A program made the translations under genes and the position numbers. Of a stretch of 64,000 nucleotides of DNA, positions 21,436 to 32,456 are shown piece after piece. The notes under the pieces were generated by a model. The model was not told where the DNA came from, did no database searches, and was given only the letters and a program-made list of their open reading frames with translations. Every line of letters begins with the position of its first letter. Position 1 is the stretch's first letter. The stretch comes from Enchytraeus crypticus (lineage: Eukaryota; Annelida; Clitellata; Enchytraeida; Enchytraeidae): positions 2,118,501 through 2,182,500 of the forward strand of contig CAJHZI010000818.1 of the NCBI GenBank assembly GCA_905160935.1. Direction: 5' to 3'.

Positions 21436-21540
21436 GGTTAATGTCTATCGTTGCGGTCGAATATCTTACCGACTTCGCCACTGGCTCCAGCCAGTGAACT
21501 GGGAATAAAGGGAAGATAATGATGATGATGATGATGAAGC
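21436..21540. mobile_element. SINE C head fragment joined to an R3-type (ATG)n tail
   Basis: 21440-21500 reads on the minus strand GGCTGGAGCCAGTGGCGAAG TCGGTAAGATATTCGACCGC-like head of family C; 21500-21537 on the plus strand is ACTGGGAATAAAGGGAAGA followed by (ATG)n, the R3 tail. Two truncated repeats abut head to head. Confidence 0.55.
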
Positions 21541-22179
21541 CTAGGAATCTAAATGAAAACATTTAATAATGATTTAGACATTTGATCACAGCACAATACT
21601 GAAGCAGAGAGATTAAATATGGAGAAAAAATGCAAATGAAAATTTAGTTGTGTGAAAATTGATTTTGAGACGTTTATCTTAAATACTTTATGAATTAACT
21701 TGAGTTGAGTTTAAATTTAGTTTCTTTTTATTAGTTAATTGTTGTTCTGGAGTGTTAAACTCCCGGATTAGTGTATATATTAGACACAGTTGAAAAGTGA
21801 TTTTGTTTAGATGCTGACATTTTGGTTAGTAGTGTCAGCTGTCCATTACAATGGCACGAGTCATTGTTCTCGTGGTTTTTCCCATAGTGACTATGGTACT
21901 GAAATTTTCAGTGAATTAAGTCTTTGTCATGTTCTTTATTTATACATATGTATAGCTTATTTTGTGCATGATACGTTGACGTGTAGTTGTTTACTGATGA
22001 TCTTCTTGAACTGAGGATAGGTGTCATTGCATATGGTTGATTCACATTTGGTATGACCTAGTTATGACAATAGTCATATATAAAATGTAGAGTCAGTTTA
22101 TTTGGTTCATGGAAGGAATTGAATTATGATTTGGTGGTCTTGGGTACTGTGATGCTTCCACCTTTTTGTTACTCTATTA

Positions 22180-22985
22180 TATGATGCAACGGACTGATCG
22201 GTCTTTCGGATCTATTATTTCCTTTTGCATGTTACTCTTTTTTTCCTTTATGCATGTTACTATTATTTCATTTTTGCTTGCTACTCTATTATTTGATCCA
22301 ACGGACTGATCGGTCTTTCGGATCTATTATTTCCTTTATGCATGTTACTCTATTATTTCCTTTTGCATGTTACTCTATTATTTCCTTTATGCATGTTACT
22401 CTATTATTTCCTTTTTGTATGTTACTCTATTATTACCTTTATGCATGGTTACTCTATTATTTGATCCAACGGACTGATCGGTCTTTCGGATCTATTATTT
22501 CCTTTTGCATGTTACTTTATTATTTCCTTTATGCATGTTACTCTATTATTTCCTTTATGCATGTTACTCTATTATTTGATCCAACGGACTGATCGGTCTT
22601 TCGGATCTATTATTTCCTTTTGCATGTTACTCTATTATTTCCTTTATGCATGTTACTCTATTATTTCCTTTTGCATGTTACTCTATTATTTCCTTTATGC
22701 ATGTTACTCTATTATTTCCTTTATGCATGTTACACTATTAATTCCTTTTTGCATGTTACTCTATTATTACCTTTATGCATGGTTACTCTATTATTAGGTC
22801 TTTCGGATCCATTATTTCCTTTTGCATGTTACTGTATTATTTCCTTTATGCATGTTACTCTATTATTTCCTTTATGCATGCTACTCTATTATTTCCTTTA
22901 CGCATGTTACTCTATTATTTCCTTTATGCATGTTATTATTCTGCTATTGTTTGATCCAACAGACTGAACGGTCTTTTGGATCTTT
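22180..22985 (+). repeat. 25/26-bp minisatellite with a higher-order insert
   Basis: Units of GCATGTTACTCTATTATTTC plus CTTTAT or CTTTT alternate over about 800 bases. A second motif, CGGACTGATCGGTCTTTCGG, interrupts at about 22190, 22297, 22467, 22578 and (mutated) 22795 and 22958, making an irregular higher-order period. Open frames in it are repeat artefacts. Confidence 0.92.
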
Positions 22986-23636
22986 TTTCAATTTTTGGCC
23001 CTGTGTCCTCTTTTGTAATCCCGAAATGGCATTGCTAGTGCTCAGGTACCATAGAGGCAATAGCGTACGGCGGCATGTGTGAGGTCGCGAATAGAAGTGG
23101 TAGGAAAGTGTGTGATCAGCTGTGCATGTTGTGAGCTTATCAGAAAATTACGTTGAATTATCAGTAACTCTAGCGTAATGATGATGTGCTTTGTGGTTGT
23201 ATGTATATGTGAATATTATTATTGGGACTTCAGTTTAGCTAAATTAACTGATTTTTTTTCTTTTTGTCCTTTTGAGAAAGTTGATTCTTTCTACCATCGG
23301 GCTATGATGAGTGCAATTGTCAAAATGTATCTTTTCATGGAGAAGAGTATATCATTTGCTGAAAACTGTTAGCTTTTTAGTGAGTAACACGTCAATGCTT
23401 TAGTTTATGTAGGATTTATTTTGTGGGCTTACTCGTGATTTATTCGTCACAGAGTTTCTTTGCTTCAGTAGTTGTTGCGGTGATCAGCTAGATAAGATGT
23501 ATGTCATCTTCACTGGCGACCATTCTTCTACTTTATGCGAACTATCTGATACCCTATATTACTAAAAATTGTTTAGTATTTATATTTTTATTTTTATATG
23601 GTGGCAGAGCATTCGAGTTTATGCTGAAATGAACAT
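22986..23636. other. Intergenic, nothing firm
   Basis: 23478-23530 weakly resembles the LINE 3' tail seen at 13133-13200 (GCGGTGATCAGCTAGATA). Nothing else recognised. Confidence 0.45.
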
Positions 23637-24325
<689 letters not shown>

Positions 24326-24449
24326 ATGTAGAAATTGCTTAGTTGTTTGAAATGATGCGACACTCTATTATGATGCACAGAATCCATTGTCGTATAGCAT
24401 TCTTTGATATGAGCTGATACTGAGGTCACTGTGATTGTATCGTGTACGG

Positions 24450-24560
24450 GAGAGTTGGAGACGACGACAGAGGGGACGCCACTGAGCGGAGACGTCGACA
24501 GAGAGGACGCCACTGAGCGGAGACGTCGACAGAGAGGACGCCACTGAACGGAGACGGTGA
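24450..24560 (+). repeat. 31-bp GC-rich minisatellite, 3-4 copies
   Basis: Units with GAGACGTCGACAGAGAGGAC followed by GCCACTGAGCG. This is a local GC island in an AT-rich region. Confidence 0.88.
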
Positions 24561-24744
24561 GTCGATCCGGCGCCGCGTGGACGATGATCATGTCAATCTT
24601 CTGCTCGACTGCAGCTCTGTAGTTAATTAATTATTTACTTTGTAAATATTTGTTAATTTGTCTAATTGTCAGTTTGATTTCAGAGTTAATTAAATAAATT
24701 ATTGACGAAATTATTCATGAATAACTTATATCCACCTATCACTT

Positions 24745-24990
24745 GGCTATCTCTCTCTCCCTCTCTCTTTAGTGTTATGCCAAGTGGCAGGTCCAAGCTT
24801 CATTGTCAAAGAACGCTCCATCGATGACGAGTTATTCATTCACAAAGGACTGTGACATATGAACATCTTAATGTAATATCTACAGCTTTGGAATAATATG
24901 GCTTCTGAAGTGGTGTCCTGTTGCCTTTCTCATTTCTTGTTCAGCCGCCTCTTACGATACGTTCAGATTACGGTTTGTCTATTTTTCAAG
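24745..24990 (-). mobile_element. Repeat R1 copy with (CT)n end
   Basis: CTCTCTCCCTCTCTCTTTAG then TGCCAAGTGGCAGGTCCAAG, GAACGCTCCATCGATGA, ATATGGCTTCTGAAGTGGTG, GTTGCCTTTCTCA and GCCGCCTCTTACGATACG, reaching the R1 head. Confidence 0.83.
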
Positions 24991-25945
24991 GTCCCGGAAG
25001 CAGTACTGAGAACACTGACTATATAATTAATATATTATTATGAGTTAAATTATTTATTAGAGACATATACTATTGCAGTTTCCTAAATTCCTGTATAAAG
25101 ATAGATACGCCATCATTGTAAAAGTTACTGACTAAACGTTAGCATGATACATTTCATTCTCATCTGTATTTTCTTCTGTTTTAAAAAGTCCTGTGTCCGT
25201 TTCGACGAGAGAGGACTTTGAAGCCCAGTGGAGGAGTCATGAGGCCAGGCATGAAGCTAACGTTCAGCTAATCTTTACCTTTGACCTGACACTGTAACCG
25301 ACAACAACAACAACAACGACAATAACAGCAATGACAACAGGAGCAACGACAGGTTGGACAGGTTTGGAAACAAGAACTGGAGCTTTGGACCTGCGTAACT
25401 GGACTGCAGTGATGGATCTGCTAGGTATGAAGATAATTGTTTATAGTGCGGTTACAAAAATTGCAGATCAGAAATGGAGTTAGAATTAGATAGAATTAAA
25501 CTTGAAATTTGGTATGACGATTTATGTTAAGAAAACTTGTGAGCTAATATTTTTAGATACGACATTTTTTTGCTAAAATTGTGAATTTATTCAATATATA
25601 ACATTGCGTCATAATGTATTTATTTACTTAGTTAATTCTTGAAGTATTTAACTAATATTGATTTGATTAATCAAATTTGTTTTAATCATTAATTTAATTG
25701 TTATACTTTTGTAATTTAAACAGAAAATAATTGCTATTTATTATTGTGGATCTACTAATTAGACAAATTATTATGAATTTAAATTAAACAAAATTAATTT
25801 TTTAACCGTTGTCTCTTAATTCTTTAAGACTTTTTCAATTCCTTTAGCTTCATTAGATGGTTCATGTAGTCCACAGTAGTCGTGATTGTTGCAATCAAAT
25901 AGTTCCTCCTTAACGATCTGGTCAGCTGTGTTATCTGATCTCTTA
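24991..25945. other. Intergenic, nothing firm
   Basis: A CAA-rich stretch at 25295-25345. The segment 25190-25425 is less AT-rich and ends CTGCTAG|GTATGA, donor-like, but no protein family is recognisable. Confidence 0.4.
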
Positions 25946-26064
25946 TCACCTGCTTTAGTCCTACTGAAGCGGCTACTCTCTGATTCAGTCCTGTGAATGT
26001 CCGAGATTTTACTCTCGGATTAACGCGACCGGGAATCGAACGCACGAGAATTCAATTCACTTAA
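25946..26064 (-). mobile_element. tRNA-related SINE (family A), inverted copy
   Basis: Reverse complement: GTGAATTGAATTCTCGTGCG, TTCGATTCCCGG, GTTAATCCGAGAGTAAAATC, CGGACATTCACAGGACTG. It faces the plus-strand copy that follows. Confidence 0.75.
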
Positions 26065-26111
26065 AGATAAATCATTTTTTTCATGAAATTTTTAATGACT
26101 TATCCTGAGCT

Positions 26112-26335
26112 GAATTCAATCAATCAATCAATAAGAATTTAACGTCCGGTTCCTCGCCATAAGGCAATGTCAGGGACGAATTGAACTCTCGTAGATGCAA
26201 TTCCCGGCCGCATGGATCTGAGAGAAAAATCTCAGACATTTTTAGGACTGGTTACACGGAAAATGGAATAAATTTCCTAATATCTAAATATGTGATATGG
26301 AAAGTGATAAATATCAACTTAACTCATCGTGTCAC
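26112..26335 (+). mobile_element. tRNA-related SINE (family A)
   Basis: (AATC)n, TTTAACGTCCGGTTCC, AATGTCAGGGACG, then GAATTGAACTCTCGTAGATG, CAATTCCCGGCCGC, GATCTGAGAGAAAAATCTCA and GGACTGGTTACACGGAAAAT. It combines the GACGTTAAA-type module (inverted) with the family A body. Confidence 0.75.
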
Positions 26336-26820
26336 AAGAATGCCTGTTACTACACTGAACAAAGAATAGTAAGTTAACGTTTTATTTAGTTAAAACCTAA
26401 AGCGTATAAGCGGATTCACAGTTTCTCACGCTTCCTTAAATAAAGATTAGTATTAAATTTTTACATCTAAAAATAAATAATAATGGCATCCCTACCTTAG
26501 CAAATCTCTTTCTCAAAGTTTACACTTGCGTTTAGATGGTCACTTATTTTGATATAATTATTTGTATCATCGCGGGATCTTGTTTATATCATCGCGGAAA
26601 TTTGTAATTTTAATTTAACTTTTCGAACCATCCCTGAGCCTAACTCCTACCCTTTATCCTAACGATAAACATATTCCTAAGAAACTAATAAAATTTAGTA
26701 AAACTTCAAAGAATAAAAAGTGACTCAAAACACGATCCCGCGATGATGCAAATAGTTATGTCCAATGTAGTGACCATCTAGCCCCCACAAAGTTTGCTTG
26801 ACCTTTGACCCAGTTATAAA
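26336..26820. other. Intergenic, nothing recognised
   Basis: Two copies of TATCATCGCGG(G/A) near 26565-26600; nothing else. Confidence 0.5.
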
Positions 26821-26854
26821 TGTAAACAAAAACAGGAAGACTGACTAAACAGAT

Positions 26855-27082
26855 TCACTGAGTTTCTTCAGAGGTGAAAAAGTTAACCTACTTTTTTCCA
26901 AAACAAATGTTGGATTTTAGGTATTTTAGGTTTCTTTCCCCAGTGGGGGGGGGGGGGCAGTTCGGGGATACGAGTGTATCCCTGAATCCTACCTCCCCCC
27001 CATGGGGAGAAAATCTAAAACCTGCGCTCGGCTCTATGAGCTGAGCGAAGTACTGAGAAATTTTTGAGCTCCCCCCACAGCA
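26855..27082 (-). mobile_element. Fragment of the 13.9-kb foldback element family
   Basis: GAGTTTCTTCAGAGGTGAAA, TTAACCTACTTTTTTCC, GGATTTTAGGTATTTTAGGT and a GAGCTCCCCCCACAGCACTG end match the reverse complement of the left arm around 13990-14190, including a poly-G run. Confidence 0.72.
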
Positions 27083-27285
27083 CTGGGTCAGGAAGCACTG
27101 GTACACTGTGTCAGGAAGCACTGGTACGCTGGCTCAGGAAGCACTGGTACACTGGGTCAGAAAGCACTGGTACACTGGGTCAGAAAGCACTGGTACACTG
27201 GGTCAGGAAGCACTGGTACAATGGGTGAGGAAGCACTGGTACACTGGGTGAGGAAGCACTGGTACACTGGACCAGGAAACGCAGT
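27074..27285 (+). repeat. 23-bp minisatellite, about 9 copies
   Basis: Units AGCACTGGTACACTGGGTCA plus GGA or GAA; begins exactly where the foldback fragment ends in CAGCACTGG. Confidence 0.92.
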
Positions 27286-27545
27286 TGCTTGTTCAAGGCC
27301 CATTTCCTCCCTCCTCTGCATGGTTATTAGTAATCGTTTCCCTTTGATGTTGCATCAGTGGCAGCCGGCGCCGATTTAAGAATAACCTTCCAACACCCTG
27401 GGATTTTTACATTCTAAGATGTCAACCTTCCGGGTTTCCAAGGTGGCCACCCAACCAATTACTATCCTGAGGCCGACTTAGCTGAACTTCAATTATTGTC
27501 GCGCACCTAAACCAAGTGCGCTAAATCCCTATGTCTAAATATGTA
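27285..27545 (-). mobile_element. 5S-rRNA-derived SINE, uninterrupted copy
   Basis: Reverse complement: GCGCACTTGGTTTAGGTGCG, GAAGTTCAGCTAAGTCGGCC, GATAGTAATTGGTTGGGTGG, then CAGGGTGTTGGAAGGTTATT, GGCGCCGGCTGC, ACTAATAACCATG, AGGAAATGGGCCTTGAACAA. It shows the sequence at 6362-7075 without the DNA insert. It ends about 210 bases upstream of the dehydrogenase start codon. Confidence 0.86.
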
Positions 27546-27756
27546 GAAGCTATCCAAAAGCTGGAGGTCAAGTCCTGCTTATTTCTTATAAAATAATAAA
27601 CTATATGTAACTCAATCAACTATATCTACATTCATGGGCAAAAAAAATTATTTTATGTTATAGATGACGTGTTTATGTTGTAGGCAGCTTGATCATTGTG
27701 GAATGATTCTATAGTAATCACTTTGTATTGATGTCTATCTAGATAATTCAGCAAAC

Positions 27757-27847
27757 ATGGGGTTTGTGAGAGTTGGTCTACTACTAGCCGTAGTTGCTTA
27801 CATTGTGTATAGAATTATACCAGATTCTCGACCTGAAAATCTTCGAG
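27757..27847 (+). CDS. HSD11B1-like: SDR exon 1 (membrane anchor)
   Basis: ATG at 27757 is chosen because it starts a classical hydrophobic anchor and leads in frame to IPDSRPENLRG, matching the RPExLxG linker of 11-beta-HSD1. Donor G|GTTCGT at 27848. Confidence 0.9.
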
Positions 27848-30800
27848 GTTCGTTCTTATTTATTTTGCTTCTTTTACTTCATTGAAACAGAGAGAGAGAG
27901 AGAGAGAACTATGTTTTATTTTTTAAAAATTCACTCAAATGTGCACACAGACTAGGCCGTCAAAGAGATTTAAGAGGTTTAAAAAACCTATCTAGTTGAT
28001 CACCCATCATGCATGCATAAAAGTACAAACTAAAAAATTAATATGCAAACTAAAAATGAACAGAGCAAATCAACTCAAAGAATAGAAGTAATGTTCACAT
28101 AAATGTGCATAAAAATGCACATACTGTACATGCAAATAAACATATGCACATGTACATAAACATAAACAGAAATAAACATAAACAGAAACAAATTACATAT
28201 ATCTGATCTACCCAGTAAATATGTACATATATGAGTATTTTGTCTTGGTTTTTGGATATTTATTTTCCTTCTTGGGTGGAAGAAACTTATAGTTATTAAC
28301 TGTTTAGAAATTTTATGAGAATTATTGTTATCAAAACTTAAATTACTTTGATTTTCATCAGTGTCTTTTCAAGCTAATCTAAAATCTAATCCTTACTCAA
28401 AGATAAAGAGAATTAATTTAAAGCAAATTTTTTTTGTAGATTTAAGCTGAATTTATTCCAGAAAGAGATAGAATCTAAATATACTGATTTACTATGTGAG
28501 CTTAGATACGTATCTCTCTTAAGATTTACAGTACAAAGAAAAGTATATAATTGTGTACGAATATTTTGGCAGTTTCTTGGTTTTAAACTTTTAATATTAT
28601 TCTGACCTATTTTCTGTATTATTCTAACCTATTTTCTGTTCGGTACAGCTTTTACAAGAATTCTGTACTTTTACAAAATTTGATTACAGATATGAAAAGT
28701 TTGATAAATTTGTATTTTTAAATATTGGTAATTATGAAATTATTTATCTCAATTGGTTTTATTTTTTCTATTATTACCTGTTTGTATGACTCTCAGAGAT
28801 CTTGAGTGGTAAGAATGTGGCCGTGACAGGAGCTTCCTCAGGCATTGGCAAGCAGTTTGCCCTCTACTATGCCAAACAAGGAGCCAATGTTGTCATTATA
28901 GCTCGCAGAGAAAAACAATTACAGGAGGTTAGGCCTACTTTTACGGTTTTGCAATTTGTTTGCAAAATTCCACAATATTTAATAAACAGGTGTCTGAGTT
29001 AAATGTTAAAGAGCAAAAAGCCGAATTTCATTTTGATTTCACTCCTGAAGACATCAAGACATGAAGCATATTTTCATGTGTATTGATAAAATTGGAAGAG
29101 TTCTGCTTGAAATTCAAATCAATTAACTACTATATCCATTTAGTTCAGTAGTGTTCAGAGAACTTTGGTTTATTATTAATTAATATTGAATGTGGTATTT
29201 TTTGTGCAGGTGTTGAAGGAATGTGAGAAAATTTCTCCATTAGGAGACAAAGCTGTGATTAAATATCTTGTTGGTGACCTGGAACATGTTGAGAACAGTG
29301 CCAAAGTTATGCAGGTATGATATAGAGAGTTACTTAAGTGCTTTTAATATATTTTTATATATAATTGCAGGATAGTCATTTGATAGAAATAAGATGCTAT
29401 TATAATATTTTCTCTATCTGTGCTCACTTTTTTAGAGACTTAATTAATTTCTTTCAGATTTTTAAGAGTTATCCTAAACCTTGAACCCTTGATAACTTAA
29501 ACCCTAAATCAGCCTAACTAAATCTAAACTATTGCTGTAAAGTAACTAAAGATGAAATAACAATGTTGACATTTATGTAGGCCTGACCATAATTTGTTTC
29601 CTTTTAGATTCACATATAATTGCATCACCTCATATTTTACATCGTATCATCATCATCGTCAACTTCCCTTTAATCCCAGTTTACCTAGGGTCAGGACATG
29701 AATGGAATTTCTCCACTCCTCTGTCCCATACCATATCAAAATCTCTTCCATTCGTTTTAGAAATTTTGTTAGAAATTTTTCGTCATATTTTACATCGTAT
29801 AATTTGCACTAATGTTCGCGTATACTTGTGTTACTCATATGTACATATTGTCTTCTTTCAACCTTCAACTATATTAACTGGCTATCCTGATTTAGTAGGT
29901 TTTAAATTGTGAAATGTGAAACACTATGAAATACTAAAAATCTATGACATTTGCTTCGATTTCTATCTAAAACATTATAGCTAATAACCTACAGCTCTTT
30001 AACAATTCTAAAACAATATTCTTCTTTATGAGCTTAATTTGAAATTTATATGATTGTAAACATTTAGAAAGCGATTGAGCTACTTGGCGGGACTTCGGAT
30101 CACCTGATACTTAACCACGCCTACATGCCAATAACCAGTGATGTAGTAGGCAGGTGGGCGGGGTCTGAAGAACAGATGATTGGCATGAACAAAACACTCA
30201 ACATCAACTTCCTGTCATATGTTCACATGGTGAGTGCAGCGATACCAACTCTCAAGAAATCTAACGGAAGCATTTGTGTGAGTCTAGCGCAGCAGGTTGG
30301 TATCGTTGTTTATGTAGTTATTAGAATTTAACTTCTGCTGAACCTTGTATCCTGGACTGCTGATTGTATGATTGTAGTTTCTCTCTCTTTCACTCTCTCT
30401 CTCTCCCTCCATCCCTCTCTCTCTCCTGCCTCCCTCCTTCTCTCTCCCTCCCTCCCTCTCTCCCTATGCAGCACTAGACCCGTTGCCTGTTTCAACTCAT
30501 TCATCCAGGAATGAGTTGCAGCCTCCTTATACTGGGCTTTTCCCTGTCTCTCTTGCCTTCCCCACACCCTGCATAACTTCTTTCTCCAAGCTTATGTGGC
30601 CAAACAAGTTTAATCTAGTTTGAACTAGTTGAAGCAGTAGTTAACATTAATTAATTAACTAATGCTTCACAATCTCGAACTTAACTGACAACCTCTGGAT
30701 TAACATCTCTAAGGCTTGACTACTAAGTACTTGACCACAGAGAGTCAATTGCTTTCTAGTGTTATTTTTGAACAGCCATTTAAAAATTTTTGACGATACT

Positions 30801-32456
30801 TGTTGCTCTACACTCTGATCTATTGACAATTTAGTTAGCCGCACGACTCTGTTTAATAGTTTGCTTATTTACTCCTTTCAGTATTTCTTTAATCCGAATT
30901 TGCCCGTATAATCTGCAAAATATTAATTAAAAAGCTAACGATTTTGTCAAGCTTAAAATCGATTCTGTTAACTATGTGAAACTATCACAAGTTGTCACTT
31001 ATAAGCGGGAATCTTGCAATTATGGTTGAAGGTTGAAAAGTTTTAATAACGAGTCAAAATACAGACTTGGACTAGAGCTTCTCCATAGTCAACTGCAATA
31101 CTCTTTGTTTACTGTTAATTGGGGTTAAGAAGCCTTATTAACTCAGTTAATAACAAAGTCAAGTAGAGATTATATCTTATTCGTAAAGTTTCATGTTATT
31201 TTTCACTTTATTTTTCGATTATTCATGTGCATTTTAAAATTGAAACTGTTAACTTAAAAATCTAATCTGAGATATTATTTATTACGAGGATTCGAATTTA
31301 ACAGAAATGCTTAGAAAATGAAACACAAAATATCACAGATACTTGCTGGAATGTTTTTGAACTTGCTTTTGAACATGTTTTTGATGAATAATGTTTGAAA
31401 ATGTTTAATATGTTTGAACTTGCTGGAATGTTTTTGAAATCATAGTGTAGCCCCATGTTAGTCACATTGCTATTGTTTAACTTTTGCTATTGTTTTCATT
31501 TTTGCTACTGTTTGCTACTTCAAAGCCGATTCCCCAGCATTTATACTTCCCTACGGCTCCTCAAAGGCTGCAGTGAATTCATTCTTCACAGGATTGCGTC
31601 AGGAGTTTCTGCGAGAAAACGTCAACGTGTCTGTGACTGTTGTTCACCTCGGAGTTATTCGTTAGTAATAATATTAATATTAATATTCCGTTATCCTTAC
31701 TTTACTAAAATATAATCTATGAATTTATATCACGCCATCACGAAATGGCTGCAAAGTAGGCCTACAAGCAATTGAACACAAAATAACAACGGTGCATTAC
31801 AACAAAAAAACAAGTGTATTAAAAACGTATAAGCTAGAATGCTCCTAGATGTCCTGTTTATTTACTTAAGGGCTAGGGCTAGTTAATCCTTTTATTCTAT
31901 AATGCTTCTAGTATCAATCCCAATATTTTTCTGCTAGAGAGAGTGGTAAATTTCTGCACAAATTTCAGTATGTATTTCAACCAATGGCGATGTCGGTAAG
32001 ATATTCCACCGCGTATCAGTATGCGCGGGTTCAAATCCTGGGCTCGTACGTCACTGACATCGCTTTTGAGTGAGGAAACTGACGTTAACAATAGTTTTAC
32101 CAGCTTTTAACAATGAGAACCGCACTGGATTTACACTACTTTGCTATATTTATTGCTGTATTTATTTTTCAGTTGTGGAGCATACGTTTGATTCCTTGAA
32201 GGCATGGTCTGATGCTCAGGGCAGCGATGTTGGACCTCTGATAGAGAATTTACCACGGACCACTGCGGATGAAGCTGTTCCAGATCTTGTGTGGGCGATA
32301 ATCTGTGGAGAAGGAGATTTCTTCTATCCCATCAATCAGTATCTCTGGCTGTTTCGTCTCCTGAGACTTGTCATACGAAACTTTGACTCACATCTTACGA
32401 CGATTGGGAACGCTTTCTCTATGTTCCTTAATGCTAAGAAGTTCATCGGACTCTAA
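27757..32456 (+). CDS. HSD11B1-like: 11-beta-hydroxysteroid dehydrogenase 1-like short-chain dehydrogenase, six exons, complete
   Basis: Exons 27757-27847, 28797-28927, 29210-29314, 30068-30299, 31526-31660 and 32173-32456 join in frame (phases 1, 0, 0, 1, 1) to 325 codons ending TAA. Residues 6-22 are a hydrophobic N-terminal anchor (VGLLLAVVAYIVYRI), as in the ER type of the family. Rossmann fold motif TGASSGIG is at 41-48, then VVIIARREKQLQE, LILNH at 122-126, NFLSYV (Asn156) and SNGSICVS with catalytic Ser181, then YGSSK with Tyr196 and Lys200. Order and text match animal 11-beta-HSD1 proteins (about 290 aa). Known role: NADP(H)-dependent oxidoreductase of steroids or other carbonyls in the ER; the real substrate here is unknown. 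The introns hold SINE and LINE tails but every exon is clean. Confidence 0.95.
28797..28927 (+). CDS. HSD11B1-like: SDR exon 2 (cofactor-binding TGASSGIG)
   Basis: Encodes EILSGKNVAVTGASSGIGKQ, then FALYYAKQGANVVIIARR. Acceptor CTCAG before 28797; donor GAG|GTTAGG at 28928. An in-frame GTG at 28802 can look like a start, but the phase-1 join to exon 1 is clean. Confidence 0.95.
29210..29314 (+). CDS. HSD11B1-like: SDR exon 3
   Basis: 35 codons, VLKECEKISPLGDKAVIKYL ending ENSAKVMQ. Acceptor TTTTTGTGCAG before 29210, donor GTATGA at 29315, phase 0 at both ends. It has no ATG start and is easily missed. Confidence 0.93.
29640..29770 (-). mobile_element. R3-type LINE/SINE tail in SDR intron 3
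   Basis: CATCATCATCGTCAACTTCC, CTTTAATCCCAGTTTACCTA, GGTCAGGACATGAATGGAAT, TTCTCCACTCCTCTGTCCCA: reverse complement of the end of the 39158-39459 element. Confidence 0.8.
30068..30299 (+). CDS. HSD11B1-like: SDR exon 4 (LILNH, catalytic Asn and Ser)
   Basis: KAIELLGGTSDHLILNHAYM ... INFLSYVHMVSAAIPTLKKS, NGSICVSLAQQV. I use the donor GTATCG at 30300 (phase 1), because the next exon can only be entered in phase 1; the stronger-looking CAG|GTTGGT four bases earlier would break the frame. Confidence 0.92.
30365..30600 (-). mobile_element. LINE 3'-end fragment with (GA)n tail in SDR intron 4
   Basis: Minus strand encodes RQERQGKAQYKEAATHSWMN and ELKQATGLVLHRE before a long GA/GGGA microsatellite. 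The A-C-terminal-peptide-then-GA-tail layout is the same as in other LINE ends here, but the family is different from R2. Confidence 0.65.
31526..31660 (+). CDS. HSD11B1-like: SDR exon 5 (YGSSK active site)
   Basis: ADSPAFILPYGSSKAAVNSF, FTGLRQEFLRENVNVSVTVV, HLGVI. Tyr and Lys of YxxxK are present. Acceptor TTCAAAG before 31526; donor GTTAGT at 31661, phase 1. A second acceptor (CCCCAG, exon start 31538) would also keep frame and shorten the loop by four residues. Confidence 0.9.
31976..32108 (+). mobile_element. tRNA-derived SINE (family C) in SDR intron 5
   Basis: GGCGATGTCGGTAAGATATT, GGGTTCAAATCCTGGGCTCG, CGTCACTGACATCGCTTTTG, GAGGAAACTGACGTTAACAA. It ends only about 65 bases before exon 6. 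Confidence 0.86.
32173..32456 (+). CDS. HSD11B1-like: SDR exon 6 (C-terminus)
   Basis: VEHTFDSLKAWSDAQGSDVG ... DEAVPDLVWAIICGEGDFFY ... to KKFIGL and TAA. Acceptor TTATTTTTCAG before 32173. The AIICGEGDFFYP block matches the C-terminal I.GGA.R...V.YD region position in 11-beta-HSD1. Confidence 0.93.
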
